Positions 1 to 7,445 of a DNA stretch of 16,470 nucleotides are shown piece after piece (within the stretch, counting starts at the first letter, position 1; each line of letters starts with the position of its first letter). The DNA is taken from NCBI GenBank assembly GCA_013812695.1, contig JACCSZ010000403.1:1-16470 (forward strand), read 5' to 3'. The translations under genes and the position numbers were made by a program. A model generated the notes under the pieces. It worked only from the letters and a program-made list of their open reading frames with translations. It was not told where the DNA came from and searched no databases. Source of the stretch: Gemmatimonadales bacterium (lineage in GTDB: Bacteria; Gemmatimonadota; Gemmatimonadetes; Gemmatimonadales; GWC2-71-9).

Positions 1-369
1 TCGCTGGCCCTCCGCACGAGCCCGATGAACGCGTTCTGGCGGTCGTTCCTGTTGCCCGGCTGGGGTCAGGCCAGGCTCGGTCGAAAGCTCACGGCGGGCC
101 TGTTCCTGGCCTGGGAAGGGACCACCCTGGGCATGACCCTCAAGACCCGGCGCGAGCTCGCCTATCTTCGGCGCACCAGCTCGGCTCGGGCCGAGGACAA
201 ACGGCGCGAGCACGAGGATTGGCTGGTGCTGCTGGCCTTCAATCACCTGTTCGCCGGCCTGGAGGCGTACGTGTCTGGGCACCTCACCGATTTCCCGGGC
301 GATCTTCGGCTCCAGGCGGTGCCCGGCGGAGTGGGCGCAAGCGTGAGCCTGCCCTTCCGCCTCCGATGA
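1..369 (+). CDS. DUF5683-like small membrane protein, probably 5'-truncated by the window edge
   Basis: The frame is open from base 1, so the gene may begin outside the window; the first in-window ATG is at 25. From that ATG the product is 114 aa. It starts with a 'FLLPGWGQ' segment followed by a hydrophobic stretch, then a charged linker and a second hydrophobic stretch ending in a 'HLFAGLEAYVSGHL' segment. That order (PGWGQ near the N-terminus, a late motif resembling 'DAYV..HL') is what I recall for DUF5683 proteins, which are membrane-associated and have no assigned function. Its stop TGA (367-369) overlaps the ATG of murI (ATGA), so the two are probably co-translated. The coding frame is well supported; the family call is from memory of the motif. 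Confidence 0.72.
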   Translation, partial: SLALRTSPMNAFWRSFLLPGWGQARLGRKLTAGLFLAWEGTTLGMTLKTRRELAYLRRTSSARAEDKRREHEDWLVLLAFNHLFAGLEAYVSGHLTDFPGDLRLQAVPGGVGASVSLPFRLR

Positions 370-1166
370 ACGCGTCGCCGATCGGAATCTTCGACTCCGG
401 CATCGGCGGCCTGACCGTCGCCCGCGCGCTCTACGATCGCCTTCCGCACGAATCCACCGTGTACTTCGGCGATACTGCCCGCGTTCCGTATGGCCCCAAG
501 TCGCCCGAGACCGTGCGGCGCTACAGCATCGAAATCCTCGATTGGCTGGTGGGGCAGGGCGTGAAGGCGGTGGTGGTGGCGTGCAATACGAGCACCGCCC
601 ATGCGCTCGAGGCGCTCCAGGCTCACTCGTCGGTTCCGGTAATCGGCGTCATCGAGCCCGGGGCCCGTGCGGCGGCCGCTGCGTCGGCGGGTGGTGCCAT
701 CGGCGTCATCGGGACCGCCGGCACCATCGCGAGCAATGCGTACGCCCGGGCCATCCAGCGCGCGCGGCCGGGGGCCCAGGTGGAGCAGTGGGCGTGTCCA
801 CTCTTCGTGCCGCTGGTCGAGGAAGGCTGGTTCGAGCACGCGGCGGCGGAATTGATCGCGCGCGAGTATCTCGAGCCGTTGCGCCGCGCCCGGATCGACA
901 CCCTCGTGCTCGGCTGCACCCACTATCCGCTGCTCAAGCCCCTGCTGCAACGCGTGCTGGGGACGGAAGTCCGGCTGATCGACAGCGGCGAGGAAACGGC
1001 TGGTGCGGTGGCGCGGGCGCTCGAGGCCGACTCGCTGTCGGCGTCCGGCGGTGCGGCTGCCACGCACCGATTCGCCGTGAGCGACGACGAGGCCCGCTTC
1101 CGTCAAGTCGGGGCGCGGTTCATCGGCGATCGTCTGGGACGGGCGGAGGTGGTGTCGCTGGGCTGA
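366..1166 (+). CDS. murI: Glutamate racemase
   Basis: Cytoplasmic, cofactor-independent enzyme that interconverts L- and D-glutamate, supplying D-Glu for peptidoglycan. The 266-aa product matches the usual family length. It opens with the 'GIFDSGIGGLTV' signature (Asp10, Ser11), followed by the 'YFGDTARVPYG' segment. Both catalytic cysteines are present: Cys73 in 'ACNTSTA' and Cys184 in 'LGCTHYPLL', with His186 beside the second. The ATG at 366 places the signature at the very N-terminus as expected; a longer open frame back to 219 has no family match. It is translationally coupled to the preceding DUF5683-like gene, and its last 47 bp overlap the 3' end of the minus-strand lpxH-type gene. 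Identification is secure. Confidence 0.97.
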   Translation: MNASPIGIFDSGIGGLTVARALYDRLPHESTVYFGDTARVPYGPKSPETVRRYSIEILDWLVGQGVKAVVVACNTSTAHALEALQAHSSVPVIGVIEPGARAAAAASAGGAIGVIGTAGTIASNAYARAIQRARPGAQVEQWACPLFVPLVEEGWFEHAAAELIAREYLEPLRRARIDTLVLGCTHYPLLKPLLQRVLGTEVRLIDSGEETAGAVARALEADSLSASGGAAATHRFAVSDDEARFRQVGARFIGDRLGRAEVVSLG

Positions 1167-1917
1167 AGCACCGGAGCTCCGCGCCCGACTCGGTGGCCAC
1201 GACGTATCGGAAGCCGTCGAACCAGGCGCCCGGGTTGACGTACTGTCGCCCTGGCACGGGCTCGGCGAGCGCCGGCTGATGCGTGTGGCCCATGATCACC
1301 AGGCCCACGGCGTCCTCACGGGCCAGCAGGTTCTCCGCCCAAGCGCGTTGCTTGGCCGCGGCGTCGGCGAGCTTGGCCGGGGTGGGCGTGTGGTCCCCGA
1401 GGTGCGGGCTCAGCGCATCCACGATCCGGAGACCGAGCTCGGGGTGGATGGCCCGGTAAACGGCGGCGGTGATCGGGTGGTTGATCGCCCGGTGCAACAG
1501 CGTGGCCCGGAGCCGAGGTTCGGTCAGGCCATCCCCGTGGATGGCCACGACCCGGCGGCGGCCGATCTCGAACGTGGCGCGGAGCGGTTCGAACCGGATC
1601 CCGATCTCTCGGTCCCAGAAGTCGCCCCCCCATCGGTCGTGGTTGCCGCCGGTCATCACGATCGGCATGCGGCGGCGGAGGCGGGCCAGCGCGGCCGCCA
1701 CGTGGAAGCCCCGCCGTGGGATGACGCGTTGGTAGGAAAACCAGAAGTCGAACAGGTCGCCGTTGACGAGCAGGCAGTCCCCGAGCGCGGGGGCCGCCTC
1801 GAGAAAGCTCAGGAGCGCCTGCTCGGCGGCTGGGGGCGCCACGCCGAGATGGGCATCGGATACCACGACCAGCGTATGGCCGAGCACGGCGCCAAAGATG
1901 GACGGCTCCGTCTGCAT
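1120..1917 (-). CDS. lpxH: UDP-2,3-diacylglucosamine hydrolase (LpxH-type metallophosphoesterase)
   Basis: Calcineurin-like phosphoesterase of 265 aa. The metal-binding motifs appear in order: D21-x-H23 in 'SDAHLG', GD at 53-54 in 'NGDLFDFW', GNHD at 91-94, 'IHGDG' mid-protein and GHTH at 210-213. The 'GDLFDFW' segment and overall length fit the LpxH group, which cleaves UDP-2,3-diacylglucosamine to lipid X in lipid A synthesis at the inner-membrane face. Related branches (LpxG, other UDP-sugar phosphoesterases) cannot be excluded from motifs alone. I chose the ATG at 1915-1917, 20 residues before the first motif. An in-frame GTG at 1969-1971 would add 18 Arg-rich residues and leave almost no room for a promoter. 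The gene is divergent from the thioesterase (68 bp between starts) and overlaps the end of murI by 47 bp. Confidence 0.88.
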   Translation of the reverse strand: MQTEPSIFGAVLGHTLVVVSDAHLGVAPPAAEQALLSFLEAAPALGDCLLVNGDLFDFWFSYQRVIPRRGFHVAAALARLRRRMPIVMTGGNHDRWGGDFWDREIGIRFEPLRATFEIGRRRVVAIHGDGLTEPRLRATLLHRAINHPITAAVYRAIHPELGLRIVDALSPHLGDHTPTPAKLADAAAKQRAWAENLLAREDAVGLVIMGHTHQPALAEPVPGRQYVNPGAWFDGFRYVVATESGAELRCFSPATPPPPVPDDRR

Positions 1918-1985
1918 GAGCAACCGCCGCCGCGGCCGTGTGACTCCACCGCCCTGCCGAGCGTCACCCACCCCGAGAGGCCGGC

Positions 1986-2447
1986 ATGACGGGTCCGACC
2001 GTCACCGAAACCCTGGTCCGGGTGAACTATTCCGAGACCGACCAGATGGGCGTCGCCTATCACGCGCGGTACCTGGTCTGGTTGGACGTGGCCCGGACCG
2101 AGCACCTCCGGCGCTGCGGGGCGAGCTACCGCGAGCTCGAGATCGCCGGGCTCAGGCTCGCGGTCAGCGACGTGGCCATCCGCTACCGCCGGCCCGCGCG
2201 GTTCGACGATCCGGTTCGCATCCGTTGCTGGGTGCGCGCACTCGCCTCCCGCCGCGTGGAGTTCGGCTATGCCGTCGAGCACGCCGAGGACGGCCGGCTG
2301 CTCGCGACGGCCACCGTGGCGCTGCTGGCGCTCGATGCGTCGCTCGGCCTGAGCCGTTTGCCGGCGGGGGTCCGGCACGTGCTGAGCGTCGTGCCCGATC
2401 CCGTACGACTCGGATTCACCACAGAGACCATAGAGGGCGCAGAGTGA
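1986..2447 (+). CDS. YbgC/FadM-family acyl-CoA thioesterase (hotdog fold)
   Basis: A 153-aa single hotdog domain that probably hydrolyses acyl-CoA thioesters in the cytoplasm. The N-terminal signature 'YSETDQMGVAYHARYL' carries the expected catalytic Asp19 and His26 of the YbgC/4-hydroxybenzoyl-CoA thioesterase family. The following 'RTEHLRRCGASYRELE' segment is also typical. A Shine-Dalgarno GAGAGG at 1975-1980 sits 5 bases before the ATG. It is the first gene of a long plus-strand run, divergent from lpxH. YbgC proteins often accompany Tol-Pal genes, but no tolQ/R/A/pal is present here. The last ten codons (FTTETIEGAE) lie inside a decayed interspersed palindrome, so the native C-terminus may have been replaced. 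Family secure; substrate unknown. Confidence 0.92.
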   Translation: MTGPTVTETLVRVNYSETDQMGVAYHARYLVWLDVARTEHLRRCGASYRELEIAGLRLAVSDVAIRYRRPARFDDPVRIRCWVRALASRRVEFGYAVEHAEDGRLLATATVALLALDASLGLSRLPAGVRHVLSVVPDPVRLGFTTETIEGAE

Positions 2448-2504
2448 TTTTCGGTGATCGTCCCATTTCCCTCCGCCGTGCGTCTCCGTGCCTCTGTGGT
2501 TCGC
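2415..2504. repeat. Decayed ACAGAG-type interspersed palindromic repeat spanning a gene junction
   Basis: The left arm (about 2415-2444) contains ACCACAGAG at 2418-2426 followed by imperfect '..TAGAGGG.GCAGAG' units. The right arm (about 2471-2504) contains the exact reverse complement CTCTGTGGT at 2492-2500, preceded by degenerate inverted units. The arms are perfect for 9 bp and imperfect beyond. From general knowledge, palindromes built of ACCACAGAG / CACAGAG units, with a right half reading 'cctctgtgcctctgtggtt', are scattered in many genomes of environmental bacteria and usually lie between genes. Here the element overlaps both the 3' end of the thioesterase and the 5' end of the HEAT-cyclophilin gene. 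No recognisable transposase is nearby. Confidence 0.72.
2433..2437 (+). promoter_or_regulatory. Shine-Dalgarno GAGGG for the HEAT-cyclophilin gene, inside the palindrome
   Basis: GAGGG lies 6 bases before the GTG at 2444, a near-ideal spacing. The GTG overlaps the thioesterase stop as GTGA. This decides the start of the downstream gene, whose frame otherwise stays open back to 1763 through the thioesterase. The site falls in the left arm of the ACAGAG-type repeat. Confidence 0.6.
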
Positions 2505-4507
2505 TGTTGCTGTTGCTCGGGGTGACCATAGCCCCGGTCGAGGCCCAGGAACAAAGCGTCGTCGAGCAGCTCGCGCCCATCCTCGCCGCCGAGGATGCGC
2601 GCGACTTCCGACCCGGCCTGTTCGAGCGGGCGCTGGTAGCGCCCGACTCGCTGGTGCGCCGGGTCGCGGCGCTCGGCGCCGGCCGGATCGGCGACCTCCG
2701 CGCCACGCCGCTCGTCCTACCGCTGCTGGCCGATCCCGACTCGACCGTTCGCGTCGCCGCTGCGTTCGCGCTCGGGCTGTTGGGCGACACGGCCGCGGCC
2801 CCATCGCTGATCGAGCGCCTGACCGGCCTCCCGGCACTCGACGCCGCCACCGCGGTCGAGGCGGTCACCGCGCTGGCCAAGATCGGCGGACGCCGCGCCG
2901 GCGAGTTGTTCGGCGGGGTCCTCGGCGGCCGGCTCACCCTGTCTCAGGACGATCGAGCGCCGGCTCGCAATCAGATCCTCGCCGAGGCCTGGCGCCTTGG
3001 TTCCGACGCGCCGGTGATCGCGCTGCTTCCGTTCATGGACGACACCAGCTCCGCACCCCGGCTTCGGGCCGTCTACTCGCTCGGCCGGCTGCGGGCGCCC
3101 GCGGCCGGCAACCGGATGCTGCTCGCGCTCCGCGATCCCGAGGCCTACGTGCGCTCGCTGGCCGCGCGGGCGCTCACCCGTGAGTACGCGGAGGCCGCGA
3201 AGCTCGCTCCGTCGGCGGTCGCCGACCTGCTCGTGAGCGCCGCGGACGACCCGAGCCCACAGGTTCGGATCAACGCCATCCGCTCGCTCGCCGGCTACCG
3301 GGAGCCGCGGCTGTCGGGCAAGCTGCTGCCGATGCTCGACGATCCCCTTCCGAGCGTGCAGGTGACCGCCGCTGAGACCCTCGGCGAACTCGGTGGCGCG
3401 GAGGCGGTGAACGCGCTGGCTCGGGCGACGGCGGGGAAGGGGACATTCGCGCTCCGGCGCGCCGCGCTCGTCGGGCTCGCGCGCGCCGACTCGAGCGCGT
3501 TCGTCCAGGCGGCCGCCCGCTGGCGGGCGAGCGCCGACTGGCGTGAGCGGGCCGCGGCGGCGGAAGGGGCGGCGGTCGGCGGTCCGGGCCGGTCGCCCGC
3601 GTTTCTGACTGATCGCGACGGGCGGGTTGTCGCCGCCGGGCTGCAGGCCTGGAGCACCGAGGTGCCGGGAAACGATCCCGCCCTGCTCGCCGCCGCGCGC
3701 CCGCTGCTGGCGCACCAGGATGCGGCGGTCCGTAGCGTGGCCGCCGACGCGGTCGCCCGCGCCGCCGACCCCGCCGATCTGACGGCGCTCATCCGGATGT
3801 ACGGGGCCACGCGCCGGGACTCGTTCCCGGAGGCCGCGCTCTCGGCGCTCACCGCCGTGCTGGCCATTCGCAAATCGAGCGCGGCCGCGGAGGGGCGCGT
3901 CGATCGCGAGTTCCTCGCGAGCGCCACGCGGCCCGCCGACTACCTGGTCCGTCGTTGGGCCGAGGACAACTGGCCCGGGGCGGCCGGGCGGTGGGGGCCC
4001 GCCCATCCGGTCGCGACGGGACGCACCCTGCAGGACTACCGCGACGTCGCGCGGCGCTACCTCACGGGGCCCGACACGCTCGCGCGTCCCCGCGTCGTGA
4101 TCGAGACCGAAGGACGCGGGACCATCGACGTCGAGCTCCTCGGCCCCGACGCGCCGCTCACCGTGGACAACTTTCTTCGGCTCGTCGAGCGCCGGTTCTT
4201 CGACCGGAATCGCTGGCACCGCGTGGTCCCGAACTTCGTCGTGCAGGATGGCGATCCTCGGGGCGACGGCTTCGGCGGTCCCGGCGGTGCCATCCGCGAC
4301 GAGATCAACCGGAACCGCTACGATGCCCCCATGCTCGGCATGGCGCTCAGCGGCCCCGACACGGGCATGAGTCAGTGGTTCATCAACCTGAGCGCGCAGC
4401 CGCACCTCGACGGGACCTACACGGTCTTCGGCAGGGTCGTGGGCGGAAACGCCACCCTGGCCAGGATCACGCAGGGCGACGTGATACGGACGATCGTTCG
4501 TCGATAG
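2444..4507 (+). CDS. Secreted HEAT-repeat protein with C-terminal cyclophilin-type peptidyl-prolyl isomerase domain
   Basis: A 687-aa fusion. Residues 1-35 form a signal peptide: Arg-rich start, a hydrophobic core around 'LCGSLLLLLGVTIAP', cleavage likely at VEA-Q, so the protein should act in the periplasm. Residues about 40-520 are Ala/Leu/Arg-rich helical HEAT-like repeats ('..VRRVAALGAGRIGD..', '..VRVAAAFALGLLGD..', '..VQVTAAETLGELGG..'), a protein-binding scaffold. From about 550 to the end is a cyclophilin domain. It carries 'HRVVPNFVVQDGD' (Arg593, Phe598, Gln601, matching human CypA R55, F60, Q63), 'SQWFIN' (Gln644, Phe646) and 'HLDGTYTVFGRV'. His654 replaces the Trp important for cyclosporin binding, so low drug sensitivity is expected. 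Active-site residues are intact, so prolyl isomerase activity is likely. Start GTG 2444 is coupled to the thioesterase stop. The large barrel protein follows after 34 bp. Confidence 0.9.
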   Translation: MIFGDRPISLRRASPCLCGSLLLLLGVTIAPVEAQEQSVVEQLAPILAAEDARDFRPGLFERALVAPDSLVRRVAALGAGRIGDLRATPLVLPLLADPDSTVRVAAAFALGLLGDTAAAPSLIERLTGLPALDAATAVEAVTALAKIGGRRAGELFGGVLGGRLTLSQDDRAPARNQILAEAWRLGSDAPVIALLPFMDDTSSAPRLRAVYSLGRLRAPAAGNRMLLALRDPEAYVRSLAARALTREYAEAAKLAPSAVADLLVSAADDPSPQVRINAIRSLAGYREPRLSGKLLPMLDDPLPSVQVTAAETLGELGGAEAVNALARATAGKGTFALRRAALVGLARADSSAFVQAAARWRASADWRERAAAAEGAAVGGPGRSPAFLTDRDGRVVAAGLQAWSTEVPGNDPALLAAARPLLAHQDAAVRSVAADAVARAADPADLTALIRMYGATRRDSFPEAALSALTAVLAIRKSSAAAEGRVDREFLASATRPADYLVRRWAEDNWPGAAGRWGPAHPVATGRTLQDYRDVARRYLTGPDTLARPRVVIETEGRGTIDVELLGPDAPLTVDNFLRLVERRFFDRNRWHRVVPNFVVQDGDPRGDGFGGPGGAIRDEINRNRYDAPMLGMALSGPDTGMSQWFINLSAQPHLDGTYTVFGRVVGGNATLARITQGDVIRTIVRR

Positions 4508-4525
4508 TGACGCGGGTCGAGCACG

Positions 4526-4533
4526 GGAGAGGA
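4526..4533 (+). promoter_or_regulatory. Strong Shine-Dalgarno GGAGAGGA before the peptidase/barrel gene
   Basis: It lies in the 34-bp gap after the HEAT-cyclophilin stop, 8 bases before the ATG at 4542. It favours that ATG over the downstream ATG at 4557 and GTG at 4593. Confidence 0.55.
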
Positions 4534-4541
4534 CGAAGCGA

Positions 4542-7445
4542 ATGGATACGACGAGGATGAGGGTGATCGCTGCGACCATCGTGCTCTCGGGCGTGCAACG
4601 GCTCACCCGAACCGTGCTGTCCGCGCTGGCCGCCGCCGCGTTCACCCTGCCGGCTCCCGCGCCCCTTCACGCGCAGTTTTTCGCCTTTGGCCAGAACAAG
4701 ATCCAGTATCGCAAGCTCGACTGGCGCGTGATCAAGGGTCCGCACGTCGACCTGTACTACTACTCGGCCGAGGCGGAGCTGGCCGGGCCGGCCCTGGCCT
4801 ACGCGGAGGCCAGTTACGACACGCTGAGCGTGCAATTCGGGCACACGGTGGCGACCCGCATCCCGATGATCGTGTATGCGTCCCACACGGACTTCGAGCA
4901 GACCAACATCCTGCCGTTTACCCCGCCCGAAGGGCTGCTGGGCGCCACCGACTTCCTCAAGCGCCGGGTGGCGCTGCCATTCCGTGGCAACTTTGCCGAG
5001 TTCCGGCACACCATGCGGCACGAGATGGTGCACGTCTTCCAGCTCGACCTGCTCGTCGAGAACTACAACCTCGCGCCCCGGGCCAGACGCTACAACTTCC
5101 CGCTCTGGTGGACCGAGGGGCTGGCCGAGCTGTGGTCCGGCGGACAGGATGCGCGCGACGAGATGGTCATGCGGGACCTCACGCTGAGCGGCCGGCTGCC
5201 GCCACTGAAACAGTTGACCTACGTGACGAGCGGCCTCGTCTATCCCCTCGGCGGGCAGTTGCACCGCTGGCTCTCCCGCACCTACGGCGACTGGCGCACG
5301 GCGCTGATGTACAAGGAGCTCAACCGCCACGAGAGCTTCGAGGTCGCCATCCAGGCCGTCTACGGTCGAACGCTCGAGCAGCTCAGCGACGAATTCCAGC
5401 TGGCCATGCGCCGGCAGTACTATCCCTCCGTCGACAGCCTGGCGCCGCTCTCGCTCCTGGGCACCGAGGTCGTGCGGCTCGGCGTCAAGGCGGCCGTGCT
5501 CCCGGACACCGGCGGCGAGGATGCGCCCAGCCGGATCGCGTACGTCTCGCCGGCCAACGGGTACGTGTCGATCTACGAGAAGCCGCTCGAGTTCCGGGCC
5601 AAGCCACGCTCGATCGTCACCGGCGGACGCTCGGCGGAAATCGAGTCGTTCCACGCCTTCGATTCGCGGATGGACGCCTCTCGCGCCGGCCTCCTCCTCT
5701 TCACCGCCCGCTACAACGACCGCGACGCCCTGATCGTCTGGGACCTGAAGCGCCGGAAAGTCACCGGACGGTATCAGTTTCCGGAGCTGGTGTCGATGCT
5801 CTCGCCCCATTGGATGCCCGACGGCCGGAGCATCGTCCTGAGTGGGCTGTCGGAGCGGGGGGTCTCGGATCTCTACCGGGTTCAGCTCCCCGGCGGCGAG
5901 CTCGAGCCGCTGACCAGCGATCGCTACCAGGATCTCGATCCGAGCCCGAGCGCCGACGGGCGCCATCTCGTCTTCGCCTCCGACCGCACCGCGGATGGCC
6001 GGAGCGGGGCCGCGAATCTGTTCCTCCTGGAGCTGGGGTCCGGCACCACCACGCAGCTCACCTCCGGCAACTGGAAGGATGAATCCCCGCTCTGGGCCGC
6101 CGACGGCCGCGTCTACTTCACCTCCGATCGCGACGGTGTGCTCAACGTGTTTTCCGTCGACTCCGCCGGGAACGGGCGCCGGGAGACCTCGGCGTGGACC
6201 GGCGCGTTCGACGCCGTCCCGCTGCCGGACGGCAGCCTGGTGGTGGGCGGCTTCCACGACCTGAGCTGGAACCTGTACCGCACCCCGGTCGATTCCGCGG
6301 CGCGCCGTGAGCGCTTTGCCCGCGTGCCCGATGCGGCGCCCGCGGCCATGTGGAAGTGGGACGTCCCGGGCGACACCATCACGAGCATCGCCGCGCGACG
6401 CGAGCCGTATCGCCGCCGCCTCAGCCTCGACTTCGCGGCCGGCGATGCCGTGATCATTCCCGGCTATGGGGGCGCGCAGGGCGTCTTCTTCGTCGCCAGC
6501 GACCTGCTGGGCGACAACATGCTGTTCGGTTCGGTGTCGTCGTACCAGGGAAGGCGGCTCGGCAGCATCCTCTCGAACCTGAGCGGCACGGCCGTGTACC
6601 TCAACCGTTCCCGCCGCGTGAACTGGGGCGTCGGCGCGTTTCGCACCAAGAGCCGGAACTTCGAGGGCGAGCGCGTCGTCGCCTACGATGAGACGGCCTA
6701 CGGTGCGCTCGGCCTGCTGCGGTATCCGCTGACGCGCTTCACGCGGATCGAGGGCACGGCCGTGCTCGAGCACTCCGACCGCCTGGACTTCACGCTGCCG
6801 GTGGATGAGCCGCGGCGGCGCGGCTGGATCGCGTCGAACTACCTGAGCTACGTGCGGGATAACTCGCTCTGGATCAACAGCGGCCCGATCGACGGCGGCC
6901 GATTCTCGGTCACGGCCGGCGTCTCCAGCGACTTCTCGAACAGCCGCTTCGACAGCTACCTCGTCTCCGGCGACTGGCGCCGCTACTTCCGTCTGGGCAG
7001 GCGCAGCACCTGGGCGCTCCGCGGCTTCGGGTTCTACAGCGGCGCCGACCGGCCGCGCCGCATCAATCTCGGCGGCACGCTCGGGCTCCGCGGGTACCCG
7101 CAGTTCGGGTACATCGTCGGTTCCGAGGCGTTCATGTTCAACCAGGAAGTCCGGCTGCCCCTGCTGTCGCATCTCACGTTCGGTACGCCGTTCGGCGACC
7201 TGGACTTGCCCGAGATTCAGGCCGGGCTGTTTACGGACGTGGGGCAGGCCCGGTTCTCTACCTCGTCCAGCCGGGCCCTGCTCGGGAGCTACGGCGTTAG
7301 CTTCCGCATGGCGCTGGGGCCGTTGACCGTCCTGCGGCTCGACGTCGGACGTCGCTTCAGCAGCGGCGGGTTCCAGGGCTACAGCTTGAGTGCCGAGCAG
7401 AGACAGCGCAGCTTCGTCAGCTTTTTCTTCGGCTATAACTATTGA
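4542..7445 (+). CDS. Secreted metallopeptidase + TolB/WD40-like beta-propeller + Omp85-like outer-membrane barrel fusion
   Basis: A 967-aa multidomain protein. The N-terminus has a signal-like stretch ending 'PAPLHAQ' near residue 46, then 'FGQNKIQYRKLDWRVI', a start I recall from large propeller proteins of Bacteroidetes-like diderms. Residues about 60-290 form a peptidase-MA/gluzincin-like domain with HEMVH (His160, Glu161, His164) and a downstream 'WWTEGLAELW' (Glu192) as probable third zinc ligand. Residues about 320-590 hold beta-propeller blades of TolB/PD40 type ('DLDPSPSADGRHLVFASDR', 'DESPLWAADGRVYFTSDR'). Residues about 620-967 are strand-rich, contain 'GGTLGLRGYPQFGY' (LRGY at 849-852, resembling the Omp85 lid-loop VRGF/Y motif) and end in an aromatic terminus 'FFFGYNY' typical of barrels inserted by BAM. 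No POTRA domain is visible. The protease domain probably sits in the periplasm or at the surface; substrate unknown. Confidence 0.87.
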   Translation: MDTTRMRVIAATIVLSGVQRLTRTVLSALAAAAFTLPAPAPLHAQFFAFGQNKIQYRKLDWRVIKGPHVDLYYYSAEAELAGPALAYAEASYDTLSVQFGHTVATRIPMIVYASHTDFEQTNILPFTPPEGLLGATDFLKRRVALPFRGNFAEFRHTMRHEMVHVFQLDLLVENYNLAPRARRYNFPLWWTEGLAELWSGGQDARDEMVMRDLTLSGRLPPLKQLTYVTSGLVYPLGGQLHRWLSRTYGDWRTALMYKELNRHESFEVAIQAVYGRTLEQLSDEFQLAMRRQYYPSVDSLAPLSLLGTEVVRLGVKAAVLPDTGGEDAPSRIAYVSPANGYVSIYEKPLEFRAKPRSIVTGGRSAEIESFHAFDSRMDASRAGLLLFTARYNDRDALIVWDLKRRKVTGRYQFPELVSMLSPHWMPDGRSIVLSGLSERGVSDLYRVQLPGGELEPLTSDRYQDLDPSPSADGRHLVFASDRTADGRSGAANLFLLELGSGTTTQLTSGNWKDESPLWAADGRVYFTSDRDGVLNVFSVDSAGNGRRETSAWTGAFDAVPLPDGSLVVGGFHDLSWNLYRTPVDSAARRERFARVPDAAPAAMWKWDVPGDTITSIAARREPYRRRLSLDFAAGDAVIIPGYGGAQGVFFVASDLLGDNMLFGSVSSYQGRRLGSILSNLSGTAVYLNRSRRVNWGVGAFRTKSRNFEGERVVAYDETAYGALGLLRYPLTRFTRIEGTAVLEHSDRLDFTLPVDEPRRRGWIASNYLSYVRDNSLWINSGPIDGGRFSVTAGVSSDFSNSRFDSYLVSGDWRRYFRLGRRSTWALRGFGFYSGADRPRRINLGGTLGLRGYPQFGYIVGSEAFMFNQEVRLPLLSHLTFGTPFGDLDLPEIQAGLFTDVGQARFSTSSSRALLGSYGVSFRMALGPLTVLRLDVGRRFSSGGFQGYSLSAEQRQRSFVSFFFGYNY

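Noticed and set aside
1763..2443. N-terminal extension of the HEAT-cyclophilin frame back through the thioesterase
   Set aside because: The extra 227 residues are Arg/Pro-rich with no motif and would bury the signal peptide internally; the GTG at 2444 has an ideal Shine-Dalgarno.
2444..2560. The thioesterase/HEAT junction as an active insertion sequence or integron site
   Set aside because: No transposase or integrase, no target-site duplication that I can see, and the arms are short and degenerate; it is a small decayed palindrome.
2717..4645. A 642-codon minus-strand open frame over the HEAT-cyclophilin gene
   Set aside because: Composition typical of an antisense shadow, no motifs, and the plus strand holds an intact cyclophilin.
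4467..7172. A 901-codon open frame on the minus strand, antisense to the peptidase/barrel gene
   Set aside because: Low-complexity Arg/Ala/Glu/Gly-rich translation with no recognisable motif; it mirrors the GC3-rich plus-strand gene, which has clear domains.
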